NCBI GenBank assembly: GCA_019748175.1
Contig: JAIEPX010000008.1
Location: 310,001-374,000 of the forward strand
Source: Gammaproteobacteria bacterium
GTDB taxonomy: Bacteria; Pseudomonadota; Gammaproteobacteria; JAIEPX01
Reading direction: 5' to 3'
DNA length: 64,000 nt
Numbering within the stretch: position 1 is the first letter of the stretch; each line of letters opens with the position of its first letter. A program made the position numbers and the translations under genes. Positions 7,860 to 17,411 of the stretch are shown here, one piece after another. Below the pieces are notes generated by a model. That model was not told where the DNA came from. It did no database searches and was given only the letters and a program-made list of their open reading frames with translations.

Positions 7860-8523
7860 GGCTAAGAAATTAAGTCTTTATTTGGTGACAGATCGAGAAA
7901 AATATTCGACATTGGATGAATTTAAAAAAGCCATTATTTTAGCAGTTAAAGGTGGAGTTACTGCCGTGCAACTTCGAGAAAAAGATCCTGATTTTTCTCG
8001 TTATTGTGAAATTGCAGCATCCATAAAACCAGTGCTCGATGAATACGATATTCCTCTGATCATTAATGATAGTCCTGAGGTTGCGAAAGCCATAGGTACT
8101 CCTTGGATTCATTTGGGACAAAAAGATTGCACTGTATCGGATGCAAGACGAATACTGGGAGATGGTGCCATCATTGGGCTTTCTGTAGAAACTGAAGAGC
8201 AAGCGTACAGTGCCTTAAATCAATCAGTGAATTATATTGCTATCAGTCCCATTTTAGCTTCAAAATCACGACCGGATCTCACTAATCCTTGGGGGTTAGA
8301 AAAAGCGAAAAGATTTTGCTCTCAAACCAATGTTCCTATTGTAGCGATTGGTGGCATTAACAAAAATAATGTTCATCAAGTATTAGACTGTGGTGTGAGT
8401 GGCATTTGTGTGATTAGTGCAATTTTACATCAACCATGTCCACAAATAGCAGCTCGTGAATTAAAAGTAATTATTGATCAATATGAAGGGAAAGGGGCAG
8501 ATTTTTGCTTGATGCAGAGTTAG
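7816..8523 (+). CDS. thiE: Thiamine-phosphate synthase
   Basis: Up to 235 residues, joining thiazole phosphate and hydroxymethylpyrimidine diphosphate into thiamine phosphate. A TIM-barrel family pattern is clear: LYLVTDRE, GVTAVQLREKD, IINDSPEVAKAIG, HLGQKDCTVSDARRILG, ISPILASKSRPD and PIVAIGGI. The ATG at 7816 overlaps thiM by 44 bases and gives an unusually long N-terminus; translation may in fact begin near 7855 (no ATG/GTG/TTG there), so the start is uncertain. It is cotranscribed with thiM and should be under the same riboswitch. The product takes the thiazole phosphate made by ThiM. Confidence 0.92.
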   Translation: MKLFRNTYNLTSTIEAKKLSLYLVTDREKYSTLDEFKKAIILAVKGGVTAVQLREKDPDFSRYCEIAASIKPVLDEYDIPLIINDSPEVAKAIGTPWIHLGQKDCTVSDARRILGDGAIIGLSVETEEQAYSALNQSVNYIAISPILASKSRPDLTNPWGLEKAKRFCSQTNVPIVAIGGINKNNVHQVLDCGVSGICVISAILHQPCPQIAARELKVIIDQYEGKGADFCLMQS

Positions 8524-8542
8524 TTGATCTGACTCGTTCCTC

Positions 8543-9709
8543 TTAGCGTGGCGAGAGATATACACCATCAATTCCTTTGCGCGAGAAAACGATTTGCCAC
8601 AATTGAATGGATCGACAGCGGAAGCACCCTGCCGATGACAATAAATAATATTCCCACATGCGATAAAAACGTTCGTCAAATTCAGATTTTAATTCATCCC
8701 AGTGATCTTTAAAGTTTTGGTGCCAGCTGAGTAAAGTCCTGTCATAGTAGGCGCCAAAACTTTGCCAATCTTCCATGATAAATAATTTTTCTGAGGAATT
8801 TCCAATTTGCGCAATGGACGGAAGCATGCTATTCGGAAAAATATGTTTCTGAACCCATTCGTTAGTTGCGTACATTGTTTCATTATTACCGATAGTATGT
8901 AATAAAAATAATGAATGATCGTCTAAGGCATCATAGATAATTTTCATAAAGTGGTGATAATTTTTATGCCCAACGTGTTCAAACATTCCGACTGAAACAA
9001 TTCTGTCGTATTTCTGGTTTATATCTCGATAATCTAGTAAGCGAATCTGGATATCAAAATCTTTGCAGTATTCTTTTGCGTAATCACATTGTTGTTGAGA
9101 GAGAGTAATTCCCGTGACTCGCACACCATATTGTTCGGCAGCATATCGTGCCAATCCACCCCAGCCACATCCAACATCGAGTAAGGTCATTCCAGGCTCA
9201 AGTTGTAACTTCTGACAAATTAAATCCAATTTCGCTTCTTGAGCTTCGTCCAAGGTTTCAGCATTTTTCCAGTACGCACAACTGTAAATCATGCGTTTGT
9301 CGAGCATTTTACTGTATAACTCGTTACTTAAATCGTAATGTTGAAGCGCAACTTTTTTAGAGAGCATTTTTGTCTGCTGATTGAAAAGTCTGGCAATGAG
9401 TAGATTAAATTTTAGATGCAAAGATAATCGCATTTTTGATTCGATGTTTGCACTAACTAATTTATCAAATAGTGTATCTAGCTGTGCACAGTCCCACCAC
9501 TTGTCCATGTAAGATTCACCTAGACCTAATTCTTTATTAGATAAAACACGTTTATAGAAATTGTCATTATGAACTTGAATGTCCCAGGGATTGTTTCCAT
9601 TAATTTTGACACCCGCAATGTCGAGTAATTCTTCTATTGTTTTTTGAGCAGAAGATCGTGATTGATTGGACGGGTTATCTTGAATCGTTGTAGGTACCTG
9701 ATTGGACAC
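8543..9709 (-). CDS. cfa: Cyclopropane-fatty-acyl-phospholipid synthase
   Basis: A 388-residue methyltransferase that adds a methylene from S-adenosylmethionine across double bonds of membrane phospholipid acyl chains. The SAM-binding loop is LLDVGCGWGGLARYAAEQYG, about residues 176-195, with DLSNELYSKMLD and YSCAYW before it and VGMFEHVGHKNY after it, all typical of Cfa. The start is GTG 9709, with GGGAGA 8-9 bases upstream. The length matches E. coli Cfa (382). It is divergent from lepA and converges with thiE (19 bases between stops). A stationary-phase, acid-tolerance role is known for the family. Confidence 0.93.
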   Translation of the reverse strand: MSNQVPTTIQDNPSNQSRSSAQKTIEELLDIAGVKINGNNPWDIQVHNDNFYKRVLSNKELGLGESYMDKWWDCAQLDTLFDKLVSANIESKMRLSLHLKFNLLIARLFNQQTKMLSKKVALQHYDLSNELYSKMLDKRMIYSCAYWKNAETLDEAQEAKLDLICQKLQLEPGMTLLDVGCGWGGLARYAAEQYGVRVTGITLSQQQCDYAKEYCKDFDIQIRLLDYRDINQKYDRIVSVGMFEHVGHKNYHHFMKIIYDALDDHSLFLLHTIGNNETMYATNEWVQKHIFPNSMLPSIAQIGNSSEKLFIMEDWQSFGAYYDRTLLSWHQNFKDHWDELKSEFDERFYRMWEYYLLSSAGCFRCRSIQLWQIVFSRKGIDGVYLSPR

Positions 9710-9849
9710 GTTGCATATCTCCCTGAGTGCGCTGTTTATTGGAGAATAACACCCGGATTGAGCTTGTCAATTGACAGAAACAATAGAATATTTGCAACTT
9801 CTGGGCTCAAATAGTGCAAGACGTGCGTCCTTTGTGTATCATACGATCT

Positions 9850-11640
9850 ATGAAACGAATAAGAAACTTTTCAATCATTGCCCATATTGATCATGGGAAG
9901 TCTACACTGGCGGATCGATTTATCCAGCTGTGTGGGGGTCTGTCCTCACGTGAAATGAGCGAGCAAGTGCTCGATTCTATGGATTTGGAGCGAGAGCGAG
10001 GTATCACCATTAAAGCTCATAGTGTCACCTTGCACTATAAGGCCGCCGATCAGCAGATATATCAGCTAAATTTTATTGATACTCCAGGGCACGTGGATTT
10101 TTCTTATGAAGTCTCACGGTCTTTGGCAGCCTGTGAAGGTGCCTTATTAGTGGTTGATGCCGCACAAGGCGTAGAAGCTCAGACCTTAGCTGTTTGCTAC
10201 ACCGCGATGGATCAGGGCCTCGATGTCGTACCAGTCCTCAATAAAGTCGATTTACCCTCAGCAGATCCTGACCGAGTGAAACATGAAATCGAAGAAATCA
10301 TCGGAATTGAGGCGCAAGATGCGGTGTTAGTGAGTGCAAAAACGGGGCTTGGTATTGATGAATTGATGGAAGCGCTTGTCAAACGCATTCCTCCACCACA
10401 AGGATTAGACACAAATCCACTTCAAGCATTAATCATTGATTCCTGGTTTGATGCGTATTTGGGTGTTGTTTCCCTGGTGAGAGTAATGGAAGGCGTGCTA
10501 AAAAAAGGCGATAAGATGCTCGTCATGTCCACGGGAAAAACGCATTCTGTAGATGACATTGGAGTTTTTACACCAAAACGTACTTCTTTAGGTATTTTAT
10601 CAGCAGGTGAAGTAGGGTATGTGATTGCAAACATCAAAGATATCTACGGTGCACCTGTAGGAGATACATTAACGCATTCTCATAATCCTGCAAAAGAGGC
10701 GTTGCCAGGTTTTCAACAAATGAAACCCCAAGTTTTTGCGGGGTTGTTTCCTATTAATGCCGATGATTATGAATCTTTCCGTGATGCATTGGGTAAATTG
10801 CGATTAAATGACGCAGCATTATTTTATGAACCTGAAAATTCAGACGCGTTAGGATTTGGATTTCGCTGCGGATTTCTAGGAATGCTGCACATGGAAATTG
10901 TTCAAGAGAGACTTGAACGAGAATATAATTTAGATTTGATCACCAGTGCTCCGACGGTAGTGTATGAAGTGGTAAACACCAAAGGCGAAGTACTAAAAAT
11001 AGACAACCCATCGCGTTTACCAGAACCGAATTATATTGCAGAAATGCGAGAGCCTATTGCGGTAGCAACGATCTTAGTTCCTCAAGAATATGTTGGAAAT
11101 GTCATAACATTATGCATTGAACGTCGTGGCATTCAAAAAAAGCTACATTATTTGGGAAATCAAGTGCAATTAGTGTACGAATTACCAATGAATGAAATTG
11201 TGCTTGATTTTTTTGATCGCTTAAAATCGGTGAGCCGGGGTTATGCATCGTTAGATTATAGTTTTGATCATTTCCAAGAAGCGGATTTATCCAAGCTGGA
11301 TATTTTAATTAATAGTGAGAAAGTCGATGCGTTGGCATCTATTGTGCACAAAGATAAAACAATGGTGCGAGGTCGAGAGTTAACAGATCGATTACGTGAA
11401 ATTATTCCACGGCAAATGTTTGATGTGGCTATTCAAGCAGCTATAGGCAACCATGTCATTGCACGACAAACTGTTAAAGCATTACGAAAAAATGTGATCG
11501 CTAAATGTTATGGCGGTGACGTATCACGTAAACGAAAATTGTTAGAGAAACAAAAAGCCGGTAAAAAACGTATGAAACAAATCGGTAGAGTTGAGATTCC
11601 GCAAGAAGCATTTTTAGCCATTTTAAAAGTCGAGAAATAA
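9850..11640 (+). CDS. lepA: Elongation factor 4 (LepA), ribosome back-translocase GTPase
   Basis: 596 residues, close to E. coli LepA (599). I start at ATG 9850 because [19 protein letters not shown] matches the conserved LepA beginning; the GTG at 9814 would add 12 unconserved residues. The P-loop is [10 protein letters not shown]2 carries RGITI, G3 is DTPGHVDF, G4 is NKVD, then the LepA-specific C-terminal region with the basic end [20 protein letters not shown]. It acts on stalled ribosomes in the cytoplasm. It heads the conserved lepA-lepB-rnc-era cluster, with lepB 15 bases downstream. Confidence 0.97.
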   Translation: MKRIRNFSIIAHIDHGKSTLADRFIQLCGGLSSREMSEQVLDSMDLERERGITIKAHSVTLHYKAADQQIYQLNFIDTPGHVDFSYEVSRSLAACEGALLVVDAAQGVEAQTLAVCYTAMDQGLDVVPVLNKVDLPSADPDRVKHEIEEIIGIEAQDAVLVSAKTGLGIDELMEALVKRIPPPQGLDTNPLQALIIDSWFDAYLGVVSLVRVMEGVLKKGDKMLVMSTGKTHSVDDIGVFTPKRTSLGILSAGEVGYVIANIKDIYGAPVGDTLTHSHNPAKEALPGFQQMKPQVFAGLFPINADDYESFRDALGKLRLNDAALFYEPENSDALGFGFRCGFLGMLHMEIVQERLEREYNLDLITSAPTVVYEVVNTKGEVLKIDNPSRLPEPNYIAEMREPIAVATILVPQEYVGNVITLCIERRGIQKKLHYLGNQVQLVYELPMNEIVLDFFDRLKSVSRGYASLDYSFDHFQEADLSKLDILINSEKVDALASIVHKDKTMVRGRELTDRLREIIPRQMFDVAIQAAIGNHVIARQTVKALRKNVIAKCYGGDVSRKRKLLEKQKAGKKRMKQIGRVEIPQEAFLAILKVEK

Positions 11641-11655
11641 CGTAGGAGATATCTA

Positions 11656-12444
11656 TTGAGTATGCCAATTAATTACGATTTCCCTTTCTACTTAGTTCTG
11701 TTGGTAATAGGTACGGGAATATTAACTTTTCTCGATAAATTCTTTTTTGAAAAGAAGCGTGAATTGGCGGGAAAAAAACAGCCGTGGTATTTTGATTATG
11801 CCCGATCTTTTTTCCCTGCGTTATTTATTGTCTTGATCATTCGATCTTTCATCATTCAACCTTATCGAGTTCCCACAGGATCTTTGGAACCTACTGTGAT
11901 GCCCGGAGATTTTATTGTTGTGAAACAATATTCCTATGGTTTGCGTCTGCCTGTTTTGCAAAAAAAAATCTATGAAGTGGGTGAGCCTAAACGCGGTGAT
12001 ATTGCTTTATTTTATTATCCTGAAGATACTGCCGTTCGATTTATTAAGCGAGTAATTGGTTTGCCAGGCGATCACATTGTTTATAAAAATAAAACCTTAA
12101 CCATCAACGGTAAAGAAATGAAGCAAGAGGTGTTAGGCCCTGCCATGAATGAAGATCCTGGTGAATTACCTAAGCCTGTAATTCGTAAGCGCGAAAATTT
12201 AGATGGCGTTCAACATGATATTTTTATCAGCCAAGATCGCGGATGGTTTCAAGAATTTGATGTCACTGTTCCACCTCGTCATTATTTTATGATGGGTGAT
12301 AATCGAGATTATAGTGCAGACAGTCGTTATTGGGGAACAGTTCCAGAAGAATATCTAATTGGCCGTGCTTTTGCCATTTGGCTCAGTTGGGATTCAAATA
12401 AAACAAATGTTCGTTGGAATCGCCTGTTTACTGAGATTCATTGA
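11656..12444 (+). CDS. lepB: Signal peptidase I
   Basis: 262 residues. Two N-terminal hydrophobic segments (about 10-26 and 52-67) anchor the enzyme in the inner membrane. Box B is RVPTGSLEPTV, with the catalytic Ser at residue 76; box D contains FIKRVIGLPGD with the catalytic Lys; box E is GDNRDYSADSRYWG. The residue after Ser is Leu where most family members have Met. TTG 11656 is 7 bases after TAGGAG, a better spacing than ATG 11662, so TTG is preferred, though ATG would lose only two residues. It removes signal peptides from Sec and Tat exports. rnc overlaps its stop. Confidence 0.96.
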   Translation: MSMPINYDFPFYLVLLVIGTGILTFLDKFFFEKKRELAGKKQPWYFDYARSFFPALFIVLIIRSFIIQPYRVPTGSLEPTVMPGDFIVVKQYSYGLRLPVLQKKIYEVGEPKRGDIALFYYPEDTAVRFIKRVIGLPGDHIVYKNKTLTINGKEMKQEVLGPAMNEDPGELPKPVIRKRENLDGVQHDIFISQDRGWFQEFDVTVPPRHYFMMGDNRDYSADSRYWGTVPEEYLIGRAFAIWLSWDSNKTNVRWNRLFTEIH

Positions 12445-13133
12445 TGGAAAATACAAGGCAATATTTAACAGAGCGGCTGGGATATCAGTTTAAAGACAAA
12501 GAGCTTCTTCAGCTCGCGTTGACACATCGCAGTGTGTCTGGAAAAAATAATGAACGTTTAGAGTTCTTTGGCGATTCACTGTTAAATTTCATAATTGCGG
12601 AAGCGTTATATCAACACTATCCAAATTTAAAAGAAGGTGAATTATCTCGATTACGAGCTAATTTAGTGAACGGAGTAACGCTAGCATCCATTTCTAGAGA
12701 ATTTAAAATGGGTGATTGTTTAATTTTAGGTATAGGTGAATTAAAGAGCGGAGGTTTTCAGAGGGATTCGATTTTGGCGGATTCTTTGGAAGCTATCATT
12801 GCAGCAATTTATCTTGATTCTGATTTTACAACGTGTCGTGAAAGAGTGCTCTCATGGTTTGATAGTCGCATGAAAGATCCGCTTGCAATGAAACAACTAA
12901 AAGATCCCAAAACGCGTCTGCAGGAATATTTGCAGTCTCATCAATTACCGTTGCCGCAATATACAATATTGGCTGTGGAAGGTGAGGCTCACGCCCAAAT
13001 TTTTCATGTGCAATGCCAGGTTGAGGGTATGGATATTAATACAAAAAGTGTGGCGACCACTCGACGGGCTGCAGAGCAACAAGCCGCTGAAAATTTTTTA
13101 ATTGAGATTGAAAAAAATGTCCATGTTAAATGA
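12444..13133 (+). CDS. rnc: Ribonuclease III
   Basis: 229 residues, standard length. The RNase III signature NERLEFFGDSLLNFIIAEAL is complete, and the second acidic cluster DSLEAIIAAIYLD follows; the C-terminal double-stranded RNA-binding domain starts near the segment DPKTRLQEYLQ and includes the basic ATTRRAAEQQAAENFL helix. The enzyme cuts rRNA precursors and other duplex RNA. ATG 12444 overlaps the lepB stop (TGATG), indicating translational coupling. era begins before the end of rnc, so the cluster is tightly packed. Confidence 0.97.
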   Translation: MENTRQYLTERLGYQFKDKELLQLALTHRSVSGKNNERLEFFGDSLLNFIIAEALYQHYPNLKEGELSRLRANLVNGVTLASISREFKMGDCLILGIGELKSGGFQRDSILADSLEAIIAAIYLDSDFTTCRERVLSWFDSRMKDPLAMKQLKDPKTRLQEYLQSHQLPLPQYTILAVEGEAHAQIFHVQCQVEGMDINTKSVATTRRAAEQQAAENFLIEIEKNVHVK

Positions 13134-14019
13134 AAAAACCTTTTGTGGTTATGTGGCGATCGTAGGTCGACCCAATGTAGGAAAATCCACCCTTTTAAAT
13201 TGTCTTGTGGGGCAAAAAATTTCAATCACTTCACGGCGGCCTCAAACAACGCGGTATAGTATTTTAGGGATTCGTACAGAAGGGCTTATTCAAGCGGTTT
13301 ATGTCGATACCCCTGGGTTACACGCTAAAGCTAAAAAAGAACTCAATCGTCAGCTCAATAAAGCAGCGAGTGGCGTCCTGCAAGAAGTTGATGTTATTCT
13401 TTTTGTGATTGATAGTTTAAAATGGACTGAAGACGACGAGTTAGTTTTAGAAAAATTAAAAAATATTAATTGCCCCGTGATTTTAGTATTAAATAAAGTT
13501 GATACGCTTGCTGATAAAGAACGATTATTACCCAGGCTATCAGAAATGCAAGAATATTATCCGTTTAAAACGATTATCCCGATTTCAGCTAGAAAAAATG
13601 TACAAGTGGATGTATTAATCAAAGAAGTCAATCGGTTATTGCCAGAAGGCCCGCATTTATTCGCTGAAGATCAAGTTACAGATCGTACAATGAAGTTTAT
13701 TGCCGCAGAAATTATTCGTGAAAAATTATTTCGTATTTTAGGTCAAGAAATTCCTTATGCAATTGCAGTGCAAATAGAAAGCTTTAAAGAAGAAGGCAAT
13801 ATTACCCATATTCATGCAATTATTTGGGTTGAAAAAGATAGTCAAAAATCCATCGTCATTGGAAAAGGCGGGGCAGTATTAAAAAAAGTAGGACAGCAAG
13901 CGAGAATGGATATTGAAAAGAATATGGAAGTGCAGGTGAATTTAAAAATGTGGGTTAAAGTTCGTGATCACTGGGCTGATGATGAGCGGGCCTTACGTGA
14001 TTTGGGTTACGAAAGTTAA
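13117..14019 (+). CDS. era: GTPase Era, 30S subunit assembly
   Basis: 300 residues. GTPase motifs: GRPNVGKSTLLN (P-loop), the switch region RRPQTTR, DTPGLH (G3) and NKVD (G4); the C-terminal KH domain has VIGKGGAVLKKVG with the GxxG loop. Era binds the 3' end of 16S rRNA during 30S maturation. The start is ATG 13117 (GAGA 9 bases upstream), within the last codons of rnc; ATG 13123 is a possible alternative. In many relatives recO follows era directly; here a repeat region, an RRM protein and asnS separate them. Confidence 0.96.
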   Translation: MSMLNEKTFCGYVAIVGRPNVGKSTLLNCLVGQKISITSRRPQTTRYSILGIRTEGLIQAVYVDTPGLHAKAKKELNRQLNKAASGVLQEVDVILFVIDSLKWTEDDELVLEKLKNINCPVILVLNKVDTLADKERLLPRLSEMQEYYPFKTIIPISARKNVQVDVLIKEVNRLLPEGPHLFAEDQVTDRTMKFIAAEIIREKLFRILGQEIPYAIAVQIESFKEEGNITHIHAIIWVEKDSQKSIVIGKGGAVLKKVGQQARMDIEKNMEVQVNLKMWVKVRDHWADDERALRDLGYES

Positions 14020-14043
14020 CTGTAGCTATTTACCACATGAAGG

Positions 14044-14160
14044 AAACGTCCATATTTAGCCCATCTTGGGCGTAAAAATTGATTTTAAACAAGAGTAAAC
14101 ACCGGTTTTAAAATCAATTTTTTCACCCAACCTGGACAAAATCTGAACGTTTTAGCCATT
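14044..14160. repeat. MITE-like palindromic repeat, copy 1
   Basis: A 117-base element almost identical to the one at 36320-36448. Both begin AAACGTCCATATTTAGCCCA, have a matched pair AAAATTGATTTTAAA and TTTTAAAATCAATTTT, and end CTGAACGTTTTAGCCATT. The outer 30 bases of each end are imperfect inverted copies of each other. This copy lacks about 12 bases of the centre found in copy 2. It lies 24 bases after era and may also end transcription. No coding capacity was seen, which fits a non-autonomous mobile element. Confidence 0.85.
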
Positions 14161-14190
14161 ATCCTAGATTCCAACTGCAGAACCTAGGAT
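14161..14190. repeat. Short palindrome, CTGCAGAATCTAGG family (copy 2)
   Basis: ATCCTAGATTC, CAACTGCA and GAACCTAGGAT form 11-base arms with one mismatch, directly abutting MITE copy 1. The central CCAACTGCAGAA is identical to the copy at 6914. A further CCTAGGATCTAGGTT lies about 30 bases downstream. From there to 14440 I see nothing beyond AT-rich sequence. Confidence 0.7.
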
Positions 14191-14440
14191 TACAGCTTAG
14201 GTGATGTAGTGTTACCTAGGATCTAGGTTGAATCCAGATAATCAGGTCAGAGATTTCAACAGTAGTATATAAGCAACAATACCTTTGCTTAAGTAGGGGC
14301 TCTGGTTGTGTCATAGCTAAGTTGAATAGTTATTGCAGAGATAGAAAAAAGGATATGTTCATTTTCAGAGAAATGATTAATAAGGGATATTATCTGCAGA
14401 AAGAAAAGTGGGCAAATGGTTTAGATTTGCCCACAATATC

Positions 14441-14764
14441 TTAGTATCGTTCTCTCTCACCACCGCGACCGCTGTGGCTTCCGCTTCCGCGACGATCGCC
14501 GCGTCCGCCACTACCACCTTCGGTACGTTCACGAGCTTCGTTTACACGTAGCTTACGACCATTGATTTCAGTGTCATTCATAGATAAAGCCTTTGACATA
14601 GCGTCTTTATCTTTGAATGATACAAATCCGAATCCTTTAGATCGGCCAGAAGCGCGATCAATAATCAGATTTGCTGACTCAATTTCTCCAAATTGTTCGA
14701 ACATTTGATGTAACTCTTGTTCATCAACGGAGAAAGGCAAATTGCCTACATAGATTTTGTTCAT
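14441..14764 (-). CDS. RRM-domain RNA-binding protein with Arg/Gly-rich tail
   Basis: 107 residues. Residues 1-80 form a single RNA recognition motif: RNP2 is IYVGNL and RNP1 is KGFGFVSF, with the aromatic residues for base stacking conserved. Residues about 84-107 are Arg/Gly/Ser-rich (GGRGDRRGSGS and SGRGGERERY), as in cyanobacterial Rbp and cold-inducible glycine-rich proteins. Such proteins bind single-stranded RNA and often rise in the cold. AGGAA precedes the ATG. It is a lone gene, with 490 bases separating it from asnS. The target RNA is unknown. Confidence 0.9.
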   Translation of the reverse strand: MNKIYVGNLPFSVDEQELHQMFEQFGEIESANLIIDRASGRSKGFGFVSFKDKDAMSKALSMNDTEINGRKLRVNEARERTEGGSGGRGDRRGSGSHSGRGGERERY

Positions 14765-15254
14765 CGATTAAAGTTCCTAAAATTAACATTAAAAATATTA
14801 GTCTAGCAGCCATAAAACACTCTGTCCACTTTTTTCGCATCGCTTTCGTAATGTTGGTGAAAATAGGTCCTTTTCATTAGTATAGGCTCTATATTTCTAA
14901 GAATCCACATCTTTTGAGTGAAAATTTTGGGGTTTCTCAGTCAAAGTGCACTACGGTACGCAGCTAGACCTGGATATTGCCTAATCTTCAGCTTTGGGTG
15001 CGGTTTTGCTTAGTAGTAGATTGTTTGGCGACAACATTCATGGATAGAGAGCATTGATTGGCCTAAACACCCAAAATCTTTAACCGGAAGATGATATCAA
15101 GTCAGGTGACCCCTTGACTGCGGGAGGTTGAACTCCCTATGCTAGTTCCTTGAAGGTTAATCCTAAATTCACTGCATTAGGGGCTTCTTGTAGGCCCGCT
15201 GCAGAATCTAGGATTATATAGAGGATGGGGTATTGTTAAGATTGTGAGGCGAAA
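14765..15254. other. 490-base intergenic region between the RRM gene and asnS
   Basis: No coding frame with a sensible ribosome binding site was found (a 69-codon frame at 14671-14880 is antisense to the RRM gene). The region should contain the divergent promoters. A half copy of the short palindrome repeat (CTGCAGAATCTAGGATTA) lies at 15199-15216, 39 bases before asnS. The long leader of the RRM gene could hold an RNA control element of the kind seen in cold-shock genes, but I could not fold one with confidence. Confidence 0.35.
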
Positions 15255-16652
15255 ATGGTCAATTCAGTGGCTGAATTATTATCGGGGGCAGTGCCTACCG
15301 ACTCGGTGATTGTTGTAAAGGGATGGGTACGCACTCGTCGTGATTCGAAGGCGGGAGTGTCGTTTATCCAATTACATGATGGGTCTTGTTTTGCACCTAT
15401 CCAAATTGTGGTGCCGCAAGAACTGAAAAATTATACTTCTGAAATATTAAAGTTGACGTCGGGATGTGCATTGGCTGTGGAAGGAAATTTGGTGAAATCT
15501 CCTGGCCAAGAGCAAGCTTACGAAGTGCAAGCAACAGATGTGCAAGTGATTGGTTGGGTCGATGATCCTGAAACCTATCCGATTCAACCCAAACGCCATA
15601 CGATGGAATTTTTACGAACGGTTGCGCATTTGCGTCCGCGAACAAATACTTTTAGCGCATTAACACGCGTCCGTCATTGCGTCGCATTGGCCATTCACCA
15701 GTTTTTCGATCAAGAAGGCTTTTATTGGGTAAATACGCCAATTATTACGGCGAGTGATTGCGAGGGTGCAGGAGAATTATTTCGCGTTAGCACGCTGGAT
15801 TCTTTAAATCCTCCGCGTGATGAGAAAGGTAAAGTTGATTTCAAACAAGATTTTTTTGGGCGCGAATCTTTTTTAACGGTGTCCGGACAATTAAATATCG
15901 AAGCGTATGCCTTAGCGATGTCAAAAGTGTACACCTTTGGGCCTACATTTCGTGCTGAAAATTCAAATACCAGTCGTCACTTAGCTGAGTTTTGGATGGT
16001 GGAACCTGAAGTGGCTTTTGCAGAATTGTCTGATATTGCGTTGTTAGCAGAAAAATTGTTAAAACATGTTTGTCAAACAGTCTTGTCACAAAGACCCGAT
16101 GATATGGCATTTTTTGCGCAGTGGGTTGATAAAGAATGCATTCAACGCCTCGAAAAATTAGCTCAAGATGAGTTTGTCAAAATGGAATATACCGAAGCAA
16201 TCTCAATTTTGGAAAAAGTAAATCAAAAATTTGAATTCGATGTAGCCTGGGGAATTGATCTTCAATCAGAACACGAACGTTATTTAGCAGAAGAGCATGT
16301 TGGTAAACCGATTATCTTGATGAATTATCCTAAAGATATTAAAGGTTTTTACATGCGATTAAATGAAGATGGAAAAACAGTGGCTGCAATGGATGTGTTA
16401 GCGCCTGGAATTGGAGAAATAATTGGAGGCAGTCAGCGTGAAGAGCGTTTTGATATTTTAGATAAACGAATGACAGAAATGCATCTTGATAAAGATACGT
16501 ATCGTTGGTATCTCGATTTGCGAGCGTATGGTACTGTGCCACATGCGGGTTTCGGTCTGGGTTTTGAGCGTTTCTTAGGATATATCACGGGTGTCAAAAA
16601 TGTACGAGATTTAATCCCATTTCCTCGAGTGCCAGGAAGCGCTGCTTTTTAA
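15255..16652 (+). CDS. asnS: Asparaginyl-tRNA synthetase
   Basis: 465 residues, same length as E. coli AsnRS (466). The N-terminal OB-fold for the anticodon has [20 protein letters not shown]; the class II core has [20 protein letters not shown] (motif 2) and [15 protein letters not shown] (motif 3). It charges tRNA-Asn with asparagine. GTGAGG just upstream provides the ribosome binding site. Presence of AsnRS implies that this organism does not depend solely on the GatCAB transamidation route for Asn-tRNA. recO follows 57 bases downstream on the same strand and may be cotranscribed. Confidence 0.97.
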   Translation: MVNSVAELLSGAVPTDSVIVVKGWVRTRRDSKAGVSFIQLHDGSCFAPIQIVVPQELKNYTSEILKLTSGCALAVEGNLVKSPGQEQAYEVQATDVQVIGWVDDPETYPIQPKRHTMEFLRTVAHLRPRTNTFSALTRVRHCVALAIHQFFDQEGFYWVNTPIITASDCEGAGELFRVSTLDSLNPPRDEKGKVDFKQDFFGRESFLTVSGQLNIEAYALAMSKVYTFGPTFRAENSNTSRHLAEFWMVEPEVAFAELSDIALLAEKLLKHVCQTVLSQRPDDMAFFAQWVDKECIQRLEKLAQDEFVKMEYTEAISILEKVNQKFEFDVAWGIDLQSEHERYLAEEHVGKPIILMNYPKDIKGFYMRLNEDGKTVAAMDVLAPGIGEIIGGSQREERFDILDKRMTEMHLDKDTYRWYLDLRAYGTVPHAGFGLGFERFLGYITGVKNVRDLIPFPRVPGSAAF

Positions 16653-16709
16653 GTATTGATATACTGTGAATTATTGTTCGACAGAGCAAAAATTTTTTGG
16701 AAATTTATT

Positions 16710-17411
16710 TTGACAGAACGCGTTTTACTTCAACCTGCCTTTGTTCTACATGCACGTCCATTTAGGGAGACTAGTTTACTAGTTGATTTATTAACACGTG
16801 ATTTTGGGCGTTTAGGGGCAATTGCTCGAGGTGCTCGAAGTCAGCAATCTCGTTATCGCGGACATTTACGGTCTTTTGTTCCCATTTTAATTTCCTGGTC
16901 TGGAAAATCTGAATTAGTTTCATTAAATCAATTGGAATCAAGTGGCTCACCTATTTTACTCGAGAAAAATTCATTACTTGCAGGATTGTATATCAATGAA
17001 TTAATTGTTCGATTATTGCATCAACATGATTCTCATCCTGAAATTTTTGATGACTATCATGCAAGTTTACTTGCGCTCCAGAAAAATCAAGAAATTGAGC
17101 CCATATTGCGGCGGTTTGAAAAAAATTTATTAGTCGAATTGGGTTTTGGGTTTTCTTGGGCTCAAACGGCCGATACTTTAAATTCTATTGTGGCTACGCA
17201 ATGGTATGCTTTTCAGCCGGATCTCGGTTTTTGTGAAAACTTGCAAAACTTCAATCATCAAACGGTTTTTAGTGGCGCTCATTTATTAGCCATTGCAGAA
17301 AATAAATATGACAACCTCGATATATTGCGTACTGCCAAGCAAATCATGCGAATGACTATGCAAGTTCGTTTAGGAAGTAAAGTGATTAAAAGTCGAGAGC
17401 TTTTTATTTAG
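16710..17411 (+). CDS. recO: DNA repair protein RecO
   Basis: 233 residues from TTG 16710. The segment TERVLLQPAFVLHARPFRET opens the OB-fold typical of gammaproteobacterial RecO, followed by the helical domain. I prefer TTG 16710 (weak GGA 8 bases upstream) over TTG 16656 because the extra 18 residues are unlike the family; the start is not certain. RecO anneals single-stranded DNA and helps load RecA with RecR. The 3' end overlaps lpxH by four bases in a convergent arrangement. No zinc-binding Cys set is visible, as in other gammaproteobacteria. Confidence 0.9.
   Translation: MTERVLLQPAFVLHARPFRETSLLVDLLTRDFGRLGAIARGARSQQSRYRGHLRSFVPILISWSGKSELVSLNQLESSGSPILLEKNSLLAGLYINELIVRLLHQHDSHPEIFDDYHASLLALQKNQEIEPILRRFEKNLLVELGFGFSWAQTADTLNSIVATQWYAFQPDLGFCENLQNFNHQTVFSGAHLLAIAENKYDNLDILRTAKQIMRMTMQVRLGSKVIKSRELFI

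Noticed and set aside
9771..9789. TTGACA and TAGAAT upstream of lepA as a promoter
   Set aside because: Spacing of about 7 bases is far too short for a sigma-70 promoter.
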